Of a stretch of DNA of 64,000 bases, positions 9,146 through 18,398 are shown piece by piece (the first letter of the stretch is position 1; each line of letters begins with the position of its first letter). Origin of the DNA: Catalinimonas alkaloidigena (GTDB lineage Bacteria; Bacteroidota; Bacteroidia; Cytophagales; Cyclobacteriaceae). Below the pieces are notes generated by a model, which worked only from the letters and a program-made list of their open reading frames with translations, was not told where the DNA came from and did not search any database. Location of the stretch: positions 1,679,001 to 1,743,000 of the forward strand of contig NZ_JAQFIL010000001.1 of NCBI RefSeq assembly GCF_029504655.1, read 5' to 3'. Made by a program: the position numbers and the translations under genes.

Positions 9146-12025
9146 TTATTCTTCACAATAGACCCTGTCGTATTGCTCAGAAGTAAGTGCCTGTCGTTTG
9201 ATAATCTTACCTGTATAATCCATATGGATGATAATATACAGCTCGGCCTCAGGCACATACTTTTCTGAATAGTAAATACTTTCCTCATCAGAGATACTTC
9301 CAAAAAGCCTGATATCATCGTAAGTAGGGCCAAGAATTTCACCTCTCTGATTGCTGAGGATACCATAGCCACCTTCTTTGTAAATCTTGATAACCATTTC
9401 CTGAGCAGCGGTTTCTACAACATCAAAGTCACTGATACCCTCATACAATACATAGTCCCCTTCTTCCTCGTACTTTTTTGTAGGTGAAAAGCGATAGATC
9501 ATCCATTCCTCATTTGCTCTGACCAAGGCAGATGTATCATTCCAATACCTGATTTCATCAAAGATAAAGTCAGTTAGCTGGGTATTATTCTGGTTGATCA
9601 AACCATATCCATTTTTGTTTTTAGCAACATAAACTTCGTAATAAGATGAGTCCTCATGACTATAGACGGGCAGCCCGTAGGGCTGAAGCATGGCATCGTA
9701 TTTAGGTTCAATCAAGGTATTGCTTGAATAACGGTAGATGCCGAATTTTTTATTTTGAAAAATGGCCAGTGTACTATCTTTGTAATTGCTGATACCCTGA
9801 TAACGTATAGGAATGAGCTCATTGCCCAGGCTGTCAAGTAGGCCTTTTTTACCTTTATCTTCTACTACAAACTTTCCTGATGGATAAAGGCTAAGATTAG
9901 AAAAACGACCAGTCAGTACACGTTTTCCTGATTGACTCCAGACTTCTTTAGGCCCATTTTGAGGAGAGATAAGTAAGTATTCTTTTTCTTTTTCACCTGA
10001 AGAATTTCCTGGCTTAAGCAGTAAAAAATTGATTCTTTCGGGAGAAACTAATGCAAGTTTTCCACCGTGCTGGAATAACACCTTTACACTGTCTTTAGCA
10101 TCCTGATAACTTTCAAATAAGAGTGCGAAACTTTCACCCACCAGTTTAACAGAGTCATACACTACCTTTTCATGCTCAGCCTGTAGGTCAAACAAATGGA
10201 AGCCTTCCTTATTTTTTAAAGCCAACCAACGGTTATTAAAATATGCTTTCTGATATATGGTTTCAGGCTGGTCAGCAAGCTTTTGCTTATCGTAGAGGTA
10301 ATAGACGGCTTTTTTTCGGTTGAGTAAGCTATCATTCTTTACATATGCTTCTGTTCTATTCTCACGCAACAACCACTTCTTATGCTGACTTCCGTCTCCT
10401 TTGATCAGGCGGATAATATTGTGCCGGGCAAGAGGCACTGAGGTATCAAAATTAATATCTAATGCTGTTTCATATTCATCTGTAAATGCAGCAATATGCT
10501 CCTGGTCAATGAGTGCTACATCCTCATAAATGAAAGACAGCTTAAGCTTGTGTTGATCTGCTGATTCTATTATTTTTTTCCTGCTAGTAATGGCTTTTGA
10601 CTTTTGCTTGCCTACCACTATAAAATTTCCGTAATCTTCAATTTCTTCATATATCGGTTCTAAAAGAACCCGGCCGGTGAAACTTATCAATCCCCATAAT
10701 CCATCAGCTTGTATTTTGACAAACTGATAAGGCATGGATTCTGAGGATATGCCTGATACCAATAGTGCTGTGTCCAGAGGGTAGACACCGGGAGTTTTGG
10801 GATAAATAGTAGTCCCGGATTGGTGCATCAATTGATATTTTCCTTTCTCATTTTCAATGAGCATGAGCCCGGCATCCATAGCATGTACTTTCTGACGGTA
10901 TAAATATCCAGGATGGCTAATATTATTAATGGGTAAGCGGTATTCGTATATCGTCTCATTATTTTTAGTCAGCAAACGATGGAAGACGTTACGCGCATCA
11001 GTAGTAGCCAGATGAACGAATTGGTTTGAAATACCCTCACATAAATAGCGGTTTGGAATCAAGTCATAGCTTGTTTCAATACTATATTTACCCTGACTGT
11101 TCAGAAGGCCATAATGTTCATTTTCAAAAATCGGAGCGAGAACACGCTTACTAACTTTATAAGCTTGGCGCAATGAATCTATGAAAGGGTAGTTATTATA
11201 TTGAGTAAAAAAACTTTCTTCGTCTTGATCAACAAGGTACAGATGGAATAACAAATTTACTGCGAGTCTGAGGTGCTTACTTTCAGGATACTTCTCAATA
11301 AAGTCCTCATAAGCACTCAACTGGTTAGAGGCAGTAGTAATTTGTAATATTTGTTCTTCAGCCTGAGCACGGAAGGGCGAATCCGGAAAGGCTTCTAGAA
11401 ATTCTATGTAACTCGCTAAGTTGCCGGCTTGGGTCTTATCACGAAAAACTAAGGTGTTAAACTTCTCGTTGGCAAGCCTGTATTCATCAGCTTCAGGATA
11501 AGTATCCATGAACTCTTTATAAGCCATATAGGTGTCCAAATTGCTTGCTGCCCTGTAGGCCAGGCTATTTCTGCTTTGAATTACTTGTTCTAGCTGGGAT
11601 TGAGGAGCATCAGGGTGCGTATCTAAAAAATTTTGATACGACTGTACATCATGAGATTCTTGCGCTCTTTTGAAGGCTAAAGTATCGTTGAATAATTTTT
11701 GCCTGACGAGTGTGAAGCTATCAATACCTTGTTTATGCAGTTTTTCTTTTGTCTTTGCATCTGAAGATTGATAGTCTTTGATGGCTTGTTTGATAAAATA
11801 AAAAGAAGAGTCAATATCGTAAGCTTGGTAAGCAGTATCAGTGTAAAGGATGGAGTAAACATAATAGAGGTCTGCGTTGAGGCTATCTTTTAAGATTGCC
11901 TTATCAATTTTTCCTTTGGCTTCAATAAATTTTTGTTTTTGAATGAGTTTAAATGCCTGTTGACTGCTATTACAGGCAGACATTAGAATAGCTACAAGGA
12001 AAAAGTATAGTAAATGTATTTTCAT
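9146..12025 (-). CDS. Large lipoprotein with N-terminal helical repeats and C-terminal WG repeats
   Basis: This 959-residue protein has a lipoprotein signal ending ILMSAC (Cys18). Residues ~20-270 are helical and repeat-like, with recurrent short blocks such as YMAYKEFMDTYPEADEY and LASYIEFLEAFPDSPF, consistent with TPR-like packing. From about residue 300 onward there are at least six WG-type repeats, recognisable from GLLNSQGKYSIETSYD, GLISFTGRVLLEPIYEEI, KGLLDSLGNELIPIRYQGI, FGIYRYSSNTLIEPKYDAM, YGLINQNNTQLTDFIFDEI and YGILSNQRGEILGPTYDDI. Such proteins are common and largely uncharacterised in Bacteroidota. A surface or periplasmic binding role is inference. It appears to be a single gene. 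Confidence 0.8.
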   Translation of the reverse strand: MKIHLLYFFLVAILMSACNSSQQAFKLIQKQKFIEAKGKIDKAILKDSLNADLYYVYSILYTDTAYQAYDIDSSFYFIKQAIKDYQSSDAKTKEKLHKQGIDSFTLVRQKLFNDTLAFKRAQESHDVQSYQNFLDTHPDAPQSQLEQVIQSRNSLAYRAASNLDTYMAYKEFMDTYPEADEYRLANEKFNTLVFRDKTQAGNLASYIEFLEAFPDSPFRAQAEEQILQITTASNQLSAYEDFIEKYPESKHLRLAVNLLFHLYLVDQDEESFFTQYNNYPFIDSLRQAYKVSKRVLAPIFENEHYGLLNSQGKYSIETSYDLIPNRYLCEGISNQFVHLATTDARNVFHRLLTKNNETIYEYRLPINNISHPGYLYRQKVHAMDAGLMLIENEKGKYQLMHQSGTTIYPKTPGVYPLDTALLVSGISSESMPYQFVKIQADGLWGLISFTGRVLLEPIYEEIEDYGNFIVVGKQKSKAITSRKKIIESADQHKLKLSFIYEDVALIDQEHIAAFTDEYETALDINFDTSVPLARHNIIRLIKGDGSQHKKWLLRENRTEAYVKNDSLLNRKKAVYYLYDKQKLADQPETIYQKAYFNNRWLALKNKEGFHLFDLQAEHEKVVYDSVKLVGESFALLFESYQDAKDSVKVLFQHGGKLALVSPERINFLLLKPGNSSGEKEKEYLLISPQNGPKEVWSQSGKRVLTGRFSNLSLYPSGKFVVEDKGKKGLLDSLGNELIPIRYQGISNYKDSTLAIFQNKKFGIYRYSSNTLIEPKYDAMLQPYGLPVYSHEDSSYYEVYVAKNKNGYGLINQNNTQLTDFIFDEIRYWNDTSALVRANEEWMIYRFSPTKKYEEEGDYVLYEGISDFDVVETAAQEMVIKIYKEGGYGILSNQRGEILGPTYDDIRLFGSISDEESIYYSEKYVPEAELYIIIHMDYTGKIIKRQALTSEQYDRVYCEE

Positions 12026-12132
12026 GTATAAAAGCTGAATTTACTGCCAATATCGTAAAAAAAGGTGAGCAATAATTTTACCTAACTCACTAGCGAATCA
12101 ACGAATTTATATAAGAAGATCATATGAAAGGT

Positions 12133-12162
12133 TTGGCAAGTTTTAAGAAAGCTTTATCTTTG
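12133..12162 (+). promoter_or_regulatory. Promoter of tRNA-Pro
   Basis: TTG at 12133-12135 (-33) and TATCTTTG at 12155-12162 (-7, TAnnTTTG) are separated by 19 bp, the usual Bacteroidota spacing. Transcription would start near 12170, about 35 nt before the mature tRNA. Confidence 0.75.
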
Positions 12163-12203
12163 CAACTCTAAAAAATCAGAAGGTGTTTTTAAATGCCTTA
12201 TTA

Positions 12204-12278
12204 CGGGATGTAGCGCAGCCCGGTTAGCGCACCACGTTAGGGACGTGGGGGTCGCTGGTTCGAATCCAGTCATCCCGA
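12204..12278 (+). tRNA. tRNA-Pro (anticodon AGG)
   Basis: A complete cloverleaf can be folded. The acceptor CGGGATG pairs with CATCCCG, and the D arm lies in GCGCAGCCCGGTTAGCGC. The anticodon stem CCACG/CGTGG closes the loop TTAGGGA, and the T arm is GCTGG-TTCGAAT-CCAGT. The discriminator is A, and CCA is not encoded. After the universal U33 the anticodon reads AGG, with G37 as in proline tRNAs. An A34 proline tRNA is unusual for bacteria, where GGG or TGG is normal. The identity elements otherwise look like tRNA-Pro. Confidence 0.92.
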
Positions 12279-12303
12279 CTTAGCAAAGAACAAAAGTCGG
12301 AAA

Positions 12304-12340
12304 AACCCCTTAAATCGTATGATTTGAGGGGTTTTTTGTT
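12304..12340 (+). terminator. Terminator after tRNA-Pro
   Basis: AACCCCTTAAATC (12304-12316) pairs with GATTTGAGGGGTT (12321-12333) around GTAT, with one G-U pair. A T-rich run follows. Confidence 0.88.
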
Positions 12341-12578
12341 TTTCTACCCTCCAAATCATGCATACTATTTCAATAAAAATGTGCCTATTTCGTGGCCACC
12401 CTGGCGGGGTCTATTTTTTCTACTTACCTTTTAGGTACAGAAATGAGTGTAATGTATTGAAATACAGTTTGTTGCGCTCATAAAAATTAAACTGCTTTAG
12501 TTCGTTTTGAACGCTATTTGTGCCTAAATCAAATTTAGGCATACTAAAAGTATCTAAAACCTCTTAAAAAAAAGTAGT
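12341..12578. other. Intergenic region between the tRNA terminator and the recombinase relic
   Basis: No gene is visible. It contains a perfect 9-bp inverted repeat, TGCCTAAAT (12521-12529) and ATTTAGGCA (12533-12541), just before the recombinase start. It could be an operator or the recombinase leader. Confidence 0.5.
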
Positions 12579-12960
12579 ATGCGAAGTAACAAAACCTTTG
12601 GAATTTCTTTTTTTGTCAAGAAGTACCAAAAAGACAAGAACAACCAAGTGTCTATCTATGTGCGTATCTCAGTGGATGCTAAACGTCTGGATATGTCTAT
12701 GCAACGAAAAATTGCTTCGGACCGATGGGATGATGTAAGGGGTATGACGCGGGGCTCAAAAGAAGAGATAAAACGACTTAACAATTATCTGGACTAAGCG
12801 AAGAGTCAGTTAATTGCCTGTAAAGAATCCTTAGCTAAAGAAAGGAGACTGATCACAGCAGAAGCCATCAAGAACCGTTACCTGGGACAAGACGAACGAG
12901 GTAAGACCTTAAAAGAATTGATTGAGTACCATAATGAAGAGATGAAAGACGAACTGGCAT
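12579..12960 (+). pseudogene. Tyrosine recombinase (integrase) N-terminal remnant
   Basis: The frame starting at ATG 12579 encodes the Arm DNA-binding domain of Bacteroidota phage/CTn-type integrases (SFFVKKYQKDKNNQVSIYVR, RWDDVRGMTRGSKEEIKRLN). It is stopped by TAA at 12795-12797. Reading through in the same frame continues the homology (LITAEAIKNRYLGQDERGKT, LIEYHNEEMKDEL) up to about 12954, where it ends abruptly at a cupin fragment. The catalytic R..HxxR..Y domain is entirely missing, so the gene is dead. Its position 300 bp after a tRNA gene fits a relic of an element integrated at that tRNA. Confidence 0.85.
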
Positions 12961-13194
12961 ATACATCCGGCAGGACAGATTATACTGGCTACCGGAGGCG
13001 TGGGCTACTATCAGGAGAAAGGCAGTCCGAAACGAACCCTTGAAAAAGGAGATGTGGTAAAGTGTCCACCCAATGTCCCCCACTGGCATGGGGCAAGTGC
13101 GGATCAGGTGTTTATTCAAATCGCAATTACCGGCAGGCAAAATGGTCCTACTGAATGGTTAGAAGTAGTTACTGATGAGGAATATTTGCAGTGA
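12955..13194 (+). pseudogene. Cupin-domain protein, C-terminal fragment
   Basis: From TGG 12955 an open frame reads WHIHPAGQIILATGGVGYYQ, then GDVVKCPPNVPHWHGAS, and ends at 13192-13194. These are the metal-binding cupin motifs of a small quercetinase/YhaK-like or carboxymuconolactone-decarboxylase-associated cupin. Only about 79 residues remain; the N-terminal part has been replaced by recombinase sequence in a different frame. The GTG at 13000 is not a plausible native start because cupin sequence precedes it. Confidence 0.75.
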
Positions 13195-13640
13195 TTTCAG
13201 GTGGGTTTTCACGCACGATTTTATAGAGTGTAGATTTAGAGATGTGGAACATCTCCAGGATTTCGGCAATGGTGTGATCCTTATCATGATAGAGCTTAAC
13301 CAATAACTTCTGCTTCTTTTTATCCAGGGAAGGAGGGCGGCCACCCATTCTTCCTCTGGCTCTTGCAGACAATAAGCCAGCCTGAGTTCTTTCCCGGATC
13401 AGATTACGCTCAAATTCTGCAAGAGCTCCGAACATATGGAAAATCAGTTTTCCTCCGGAAGTAATGGTATCTATAGATTCTTGCAGGCTCTTGAAAGCGA
13501 TACCCTCACTTTCCAACCAGGTCACCCATTCAATCAGATTTCTTAAGGTTCTACCAAGCCTGTCTAATCTCCAAACCACCAAAGTATCTCCCGCTCTGAG
13601 CTGCTCCCTTAATTTGTCAAGTCCTGGTCGTTCGGCGCTT
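13169..13640 (-). pseudogene. Serine recombinase (resolvase/invertase), 5'-truncated
   Basis: On the minus strand the sequence AERPGLDKLREQLRAGDTL, VVWRLDRLGRTLRNLIEW, then GALAEFERNLIRERTQAGL and GRMGGRPPSL is a clear Tn3-resolvase/Hin-type protein, with the C-terminal helix-turn-helix EILEMFHISKSTLYKIV. The first ~45 residues, including the catalytic Ser, are missing. At about 13640 the reading frame runs into IS630-derived sequence. Without the catalytic domain it is not functional. The 3' end overlaps the end of the cupin fragment, which suggests compacted debris. Confidence 0.85.
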
Positions 13641-14586
13641 TTTCTTGAGCCCCTCCATATTCTGATAAGCTTGCAGATCAAACCAGTAGTATTTGATAAA
13701 CTTCCATAATATCTCAATCTGATTGAGCTCAGGACAGTAGGGTGGTATGTATTGAAGAAACAATCCTTTCTGCTTCCAATAAGAAATATTTTGTGCTACT
13801 TTTTTGCTTGTATGGATAGATGCCCTGTCCAGAACTACTACCGTTTTTTTGGTGATTTGTTCGGCAAAAGCATCCAGACACGCGATGACTATACTGCTGT
13901 TGGCAGCACCATCAAACAAGAAGCTTTGACATTGGCATTCTTTGTTTATAGAACCTAGGATGGTGAGGTTTTGGCTTTGGCTAGAAGGTAGTTCGTAGCA
14001 TGTTTCCTTAGGTTGCCAGGCGTATGGAATGGCAGGTGTTAAATTAACACCTGCCTCATCAAAATAGTATAGATCTAGTTCTCCTTGTTCTTCTAATGCC
14101 TTAAGGGGCTTGATTTCCTCTTTAAAGAAGGAAAACAGTATTGCATCTCGCTTACTCTTCAAACTCCTTCGCATGCGCTAATAACGATACCCAGCTGCTT
14201 TCAGAATGCGTTTAATCGTCCAGATACTGACTCGCTTACCAAAATGTTCAGCTACTTAAATCACCAAGTGTTTAATCTGTCGAATAGCTTTGTCTACATA
14301 GGCTAATAAACTTTTTTTCCTGTGAATCAAAGCTGCTTGGCCTACCAGAATGGGTAGCATCTGATAGACTGGTTAGTTTATTCTTTTCCCAACCAGTAAA
14401 CCACTGACCAATAGTATCGCGGTTTACCTGACAAATATCAGCGTTAATTTTGAGCTCATACCCTTTATGGCTAAGCAATAGAGCCTGGGCATGTATCCGT
14501 TTTCGGTGGTTTACACTATCATGAAGCATCGTTTGAAGTTGCTCTCTTTCTTCTTGGGTTAAAGGAATTATGTAGCGCATGAGCAT
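13640..14586 (-). pseudogene. IS630-family transposase, decayed
   Basis: The N-terminal helix-turn-helix part (14586 down to about 14272) reads YIIPLTQEEREQLQTML and DICQVNRDTIGQWFTGWEKN. The catalytic part (14174 down to about 13640) has DLYYFDEAGVNLTP, VVVLDRASIHTSKKV and YIPPYCPELNQIEILWKFIK, the IS630 DDE triad. Between them (14175-14271) the family sequence VAEHFGKRVSIWTIKRILKA can be read but is interrupted by stop codons. The C-terminus is cut off at the join with the serine recombinase. Terminal repeats were not identified, so the element is best treated as a fossil. Confidence 0.87.
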
Positions 14587-14975
14587 TTTTTATTATAAGG
14601 TAGAAAATACCTGTAAACTTTTGCTCTCCTACTTATCTCTTCAAGGAGTTACTAATTAGGTACAGGTACTTCTTGCTGAAGCATATCACCTTTCAGAAAA
14701 GTATTTTCATAAAAAGTCATATATTCCTGAAGATTGTCTAAGTAGTCATCCATGCCCAGAAGCTGTTCATCATAAATGAGGTAAGTCATATCAGGACGAC
14801 GGTTAGCATAATGATAGGCACGATCTTGCTGATAGAAATAAGCTTTATACGCTGTAGACATCCCTTTGGGCAAACGCGTCTTCTCCCAGGTATCTACCAG
14901 TTCGGAAAAAACTTTTTTCCTGCGTTTCAGGCTTTCTTCTACAATCTTTTCAGCCTTTTCCAGATTTTTGTAAGC

Positions 14976-14986
14976 AGCTTCATGAC
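14976..14986. repeat. IS4-element target-site duplication, left copy
   Basis: AGCTTCATGAC is repeated at 16393-16403. Removing one copy plus the IS restores the GH20 reading frame exactly. The first A may belong to the element, so the duplication is 10 or 11 bp. Confidence 0.88.
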
Positions 14987-16393
14987 CTATTCATGTCTTA
15001 TAAAAGTTGTAAATTAGGTTGAAAAAAAAAGGGAGGTAAACAGATGGAAGAGAGTTGGGGCATGCAAGAGTTTATGGGAAGTGCAGTAGAAGATAAACGC
15101 GAGGCAAAGAGTTTGTCACTGATGGCTGATCGTCTTTTAGCTAACCCTGAGCTTTCCTTTAGTAGTGCAGTAGGAGAGAATTTCCGTAAATCAGCCTGGC
15201 GGATATTTTCCAAACAGGAAGTAGACGTCAGCTACGGCCACTATAGGCAAACGAGCAAGCGCTGTGCCGACCAGGATGTGGTTTTGGTGAGTCAGGATAC
15301 AACAGACTTGAATTATGCCAGTCATGTCGCTACTGAAGGTCTGGGCGACTTAGGCGGCAGTCATGTAAATCCAGGGCTTTGCCTGCATACGGCCATGGCT
15401 CTGAGTGAGCAGGGAACGGCTTTGGGCCTGGTAGGACAAAAGCTGTGGCCTCCCCAATCCACAGGACGTACAAAGCAGGTGCAGTTTTATCCTTTAGAAG
15501 AAAAAGAGAGTTATCGGTGGGTAGAAGCCCTACAGTGGGTGGATCAGCATTTAGCTAAAGCCAAGAAGGTGATCGTAATCTCCGACAGAGAATCTGATTT
15601 TTATGAGTACATGACTGCTCGCCGCTCCAAACATGTAGAATTACTCTTCAGGGCACATCATCTCAACCGAAAGGTGCATTATGAGCAAGAAAAGATGCTT
15701 CTTAAAGAAGTGGTTTTTCCCAATACTACTAAAGTAGAAGTTTACCTGCCCAGGACCAGCAAGAGAAAAGAGCGTAATGCTAAGCTGCAGGTAAGCTGGG
15801 GTAAGATCACATGCCCTGTCCCTACTTATAAAAAAGGAGAAGATATTGACTTATGGGTGGTAGTAGCTCAAGAAACACATACTCCGGCAGGAGAAGAACC
15901 GCGCAGCGAACCGCCTCTGCTATGGTATTTACTCACTACCATCAATATAGAAGATCAAGCTGCTGCTTTGCTGATGATAGATTATTACCGGAAACGATGG
16001 GTGATTGAACGCTGGCATATGGTGCTGAAGAGTGGTATGCAGATAGAAAAGCTACAGTTTGATACTTTCACACGACTATCTCATGCCATTGCTATGCTCT
16101 GTATTGTAGCCTGGCAATTGATCTGGCTTAAGCATCTGGCAGCAGAAAGTGCCCAATTAGCTGCAGAGAAAATATTTGAACCGCTACAAATAGAAGTCTT
16201 AGAAAAGCATAGTGGCAGAAAAGAACTCAGTGTACAGCAGGCATTGATCATCATCGCTGCCCTGGCCGGGTTTACGCCTACTAAAAAGCAGCCCTTCCCT
16301 GGAGAAAAAACCATGTGGAGAGGGTGGGCCATCTTCTCTCAACTCTGCCATGGATACCTTCTCGCTTCGCAGATAAATTATGAGACAGGATAA
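14987..16393 (+). mobile_element. Complete IS4-family insertion sequence
   Basis: This element of about 1.4 kb carries one intact transposase gene. The ends are imperfect inverted repeats: CTATTCATGTCTTATAA on the left and, read inward on the other strand, TTATCCTGTCTCATAA on the right. It is flanked by AGCTTCATGAC duplicates. The transposase stop codon TAA lies at the very end (16391-16393), so its last base coincides with the duplicated target. Intact ends, duplication and gene point to a recent insertion into the GH20 gene. Confidence 0.88.
15044..16393 (+). CDS. IS4-family transposase (Tn5/ISPepr1-like)
   Basis: This 449-residue DDE transposase is intact. The Tn5-like N-terminal DNA-binding domain has RLLANPELSFSSAVGENFRK and WRIFSKQEV. 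The catalytic residues are seen in VLVSQDTTDLNYA (first Asp), KKVIVISDRESDFYEYM (second Asp) and the YREK-type motif YYRKRWVIERWHMVLKSG (Glu). It starts at ATG 15044, 57 bp inside the left end. It should mobilise the surrounding element. Confidence 0.93.
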   Translation: MEESWGMQEFMGSAVEDKREAKSLSLMADRLLANPELSFSSAVGENFRKSAWRIFSKQEVDVSYGHYRQTSKRCADQDVVLVSQDTTDLNYASHVATEGLGDLGGSHVNPGLCLHTAMALSEQGTALGLVGQKLWPPQSTGRTKQVQFYPLEEKESYRWVEALQWVDQHLAKAKKVIVISDRESDFYEYMTARRSKHVELLFRAHHLNRKVHYEQEKMLLKEVVFPNTTKVEVYLPRTSKRKERNAKLQVSWGKITCPVPTYKKGEDIDLWVVVAQETHTPAGEEPRSEPPLLWYLLTTINIEDQAAALLMIDYYRKRWVIERWHMVLKSGMQIEKLQFDTFTRLSHAIAMLCIVAWQLIWLKHLAAESAQLAAEKIFEPLQIEVLEKHSGRKELSVQQALIIIAALAGFTPTKKQPFPGEKTMWRGWAIFSQLCHGYLLASQINYETG

Positions 16394-16403
16394 GCTTCAT
16401 GAC
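16393..16403. repeat. IS4-element target-site duplication, right copy
   Basis: AGCTTCATGAC is identical to 14976-14986; see that entry. Confidence 0.88.
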
Positions 16404-18398
16404 TCAAGAAATGCTGTTTATGTGCTTCAGTAATGGCCTTTTCTAGCGCTGATAAGTCCAGATAGGTATGAGCAGTGTGTCTAATTAGCTTGGCAATGGT
16501 GGCAAATACTTCAAAATCATAAGTATTTTTTATATGCCTCTTTATGTTTTCCTGGCAGATCAATATTGCCCTGTCCATTTTTTCATACATTTCTTTTGAC
16601 TTTTCTATCCGCTCCGCATATTCCCGATTCCAGTAAGGATCGTACTCAAGGGCATCACCCCGAGGTAAGTCGGGTAAATGTGTTTTGCCCACATTGGCAT
16701 GATGCCATATCTTCCGCTCAAAACTTTCCATATAATAAAAAGCTCCCTCGTTCAGCAACATAAAAAGTTCATCCACATCCTTTACCGCATCACCGTAATA
16801 GTTGAAGAAGAATTTTTCTTTAAACTCTTCCAGTCCCGGATTATCGGCACTCCATGCGTATTCAGCGGAGGTGGCGAAGCTGAGCATCCATACCTGATTG
16901 TGCAAACCCGCATCATCCCAGGAAGTGTTGATCATACCATCAAATAGGCCAGAACCAATGTTGGAGGTTAAAAAATTATAGGAGCGCTCCAGACTTCCCA
17001 TAATTTTTTTATCTCTGTTTTTACGAAAATAATAAGGAAGAAACAGCTGCTCAATGCCAGGATTAGGGTCGTAAGCATATAATGTATACCCCAGCGCTTT
17101 TGCCTCTTTGGCATATTGAAAGTCAGGAGTTTCATAATCATAACTTTCAGTAAGAATTACATCCTTTTGAGGAACAACTCCTTTGGCTGGTGAATCACTC
17201 ATTTTCCAGCCCATAGGTCTCTCCCAAACCATAACTTCACGGCCCGTTTTCTGTAAATACTTGGCTGCTCTATTCACAAAAAGGTGATAAATACCACTGT
17301 TACCTATTTCTTTTGCTTTCACCTGGCATTCAGGGCCCATCCCAAGCTCAAAGGTTTCATCAGAACCAATATGAATGTATTGAGAGCCCGGAGTGGCTTC
17401 AATAGCGTCTTCCCAGAGATCAAAAAGCAGATCATAGGTGCCATCTTTAAGGGGGCAAATTCCCAATTAGATGCAGGGATTTCTCTCAGGTGAGCATACT
17501 GAGGCCATTTAAGTATGAAGCTCACATGACCAAGCCCCTGTACCAGAGGTACGATCTGGACATGATGTTGCTGAGCATATCTGGTAAACTCCTGCATTTC
17601 TTCCATGGTAAAGGCTCCGGGAGCGCCAATTTCAGGATGACTTGGATAAGCGAATTTATCTTCCCACTCCCACACCAACATATTGATTTTATATCTTGCC
17701 AGGTCCCGAATGAAGCTTTTTACGTATTCCTTTTTGTCCTGATGATGCTTGGTATCATAATGAGCTGCTCTTTGTGGCGTATCCGGCCAGTCTTTGATTT
17801 CCATACCTTTTATATAGGGAGCTTCTGAAGCATTTTTTTGAATCAACTGTAGCAAAGTTTGAGCGCCATAAAACAGACCTGCTTCTCCCTGAGCATGAAT
17901 ACTAAGCTGCTGGTCGTTGACAGTTACATGATAACCTTCTTCTCCAATATCCTTAGGCGCACCTTTTCTTGTCAGAATAATGGCATTCGTTTTAGCTGTT
18001 GATGTGATATTGGTTTGTTGTTTATACTCTTGATGTAAGGTGTTTGAAAGCTCATGGGCTGCAAACTTATCTTTTTCAGTAGCATTAGGATCTATTACTA
18101 TATGATTATTGAGTATAAAATCAGCACCTTCTAAATTAACTTCCTGAGGGTAGGGGATCAGATGAATGCCAATCTCTGACAGCGCCGTTGGCTTATCTTG
18201 TGCCAGAATGTTTTGTGATAAGATCATAACTAAAAGCAGTACTACGAACCACTGTAGTTGACGGGTGCAAATGAACCTGATCAAGCCAATAAAACTGATA
18301 ACACTTTTACAGCACTTTGCCATTAGGATTTTTCTCATCTTTTATTTCTGTAAGTAGTTTAGATCTGAATTTTGTGTGGAATTAGGTTGGCCCTAATG

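Larger units (their letters stand above)
14652..18338 (-). pseudogene. GH20 beta-N-acetylhexosaminidase, disrupted by a frameshift and an IS4 insertion
   Basis: The gene starts near 18338 with a signal sequence (VVLLLVMILSQNILAQD). It encodes the zincin-like N-domain and the TIM barrel (LVWEWEDKFAYPSHPEIGAPG). The frame breaks at about 17451-17466: ASNWE in the first frame continues as ICPLKDGTYDLLFDLWEDA in the next, as if one base were lost. The catalytic Asp-Glu pair is in YIHIGSDETF at about 17356-17361. The second frame reaches HFLSHEA and is then cut at 16393-16403 by an IS element. The remainder, AAYKNLEKAEKIVEESL through LVDTWEKTRLPKG to the stop at 14652, resumes in frame after the left target duplicate. 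GH20 enzymes release terminal GlcNAc/GalNAc, which fits the operon. Last gene of the catabolic cluster. Confidence 0.88.
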
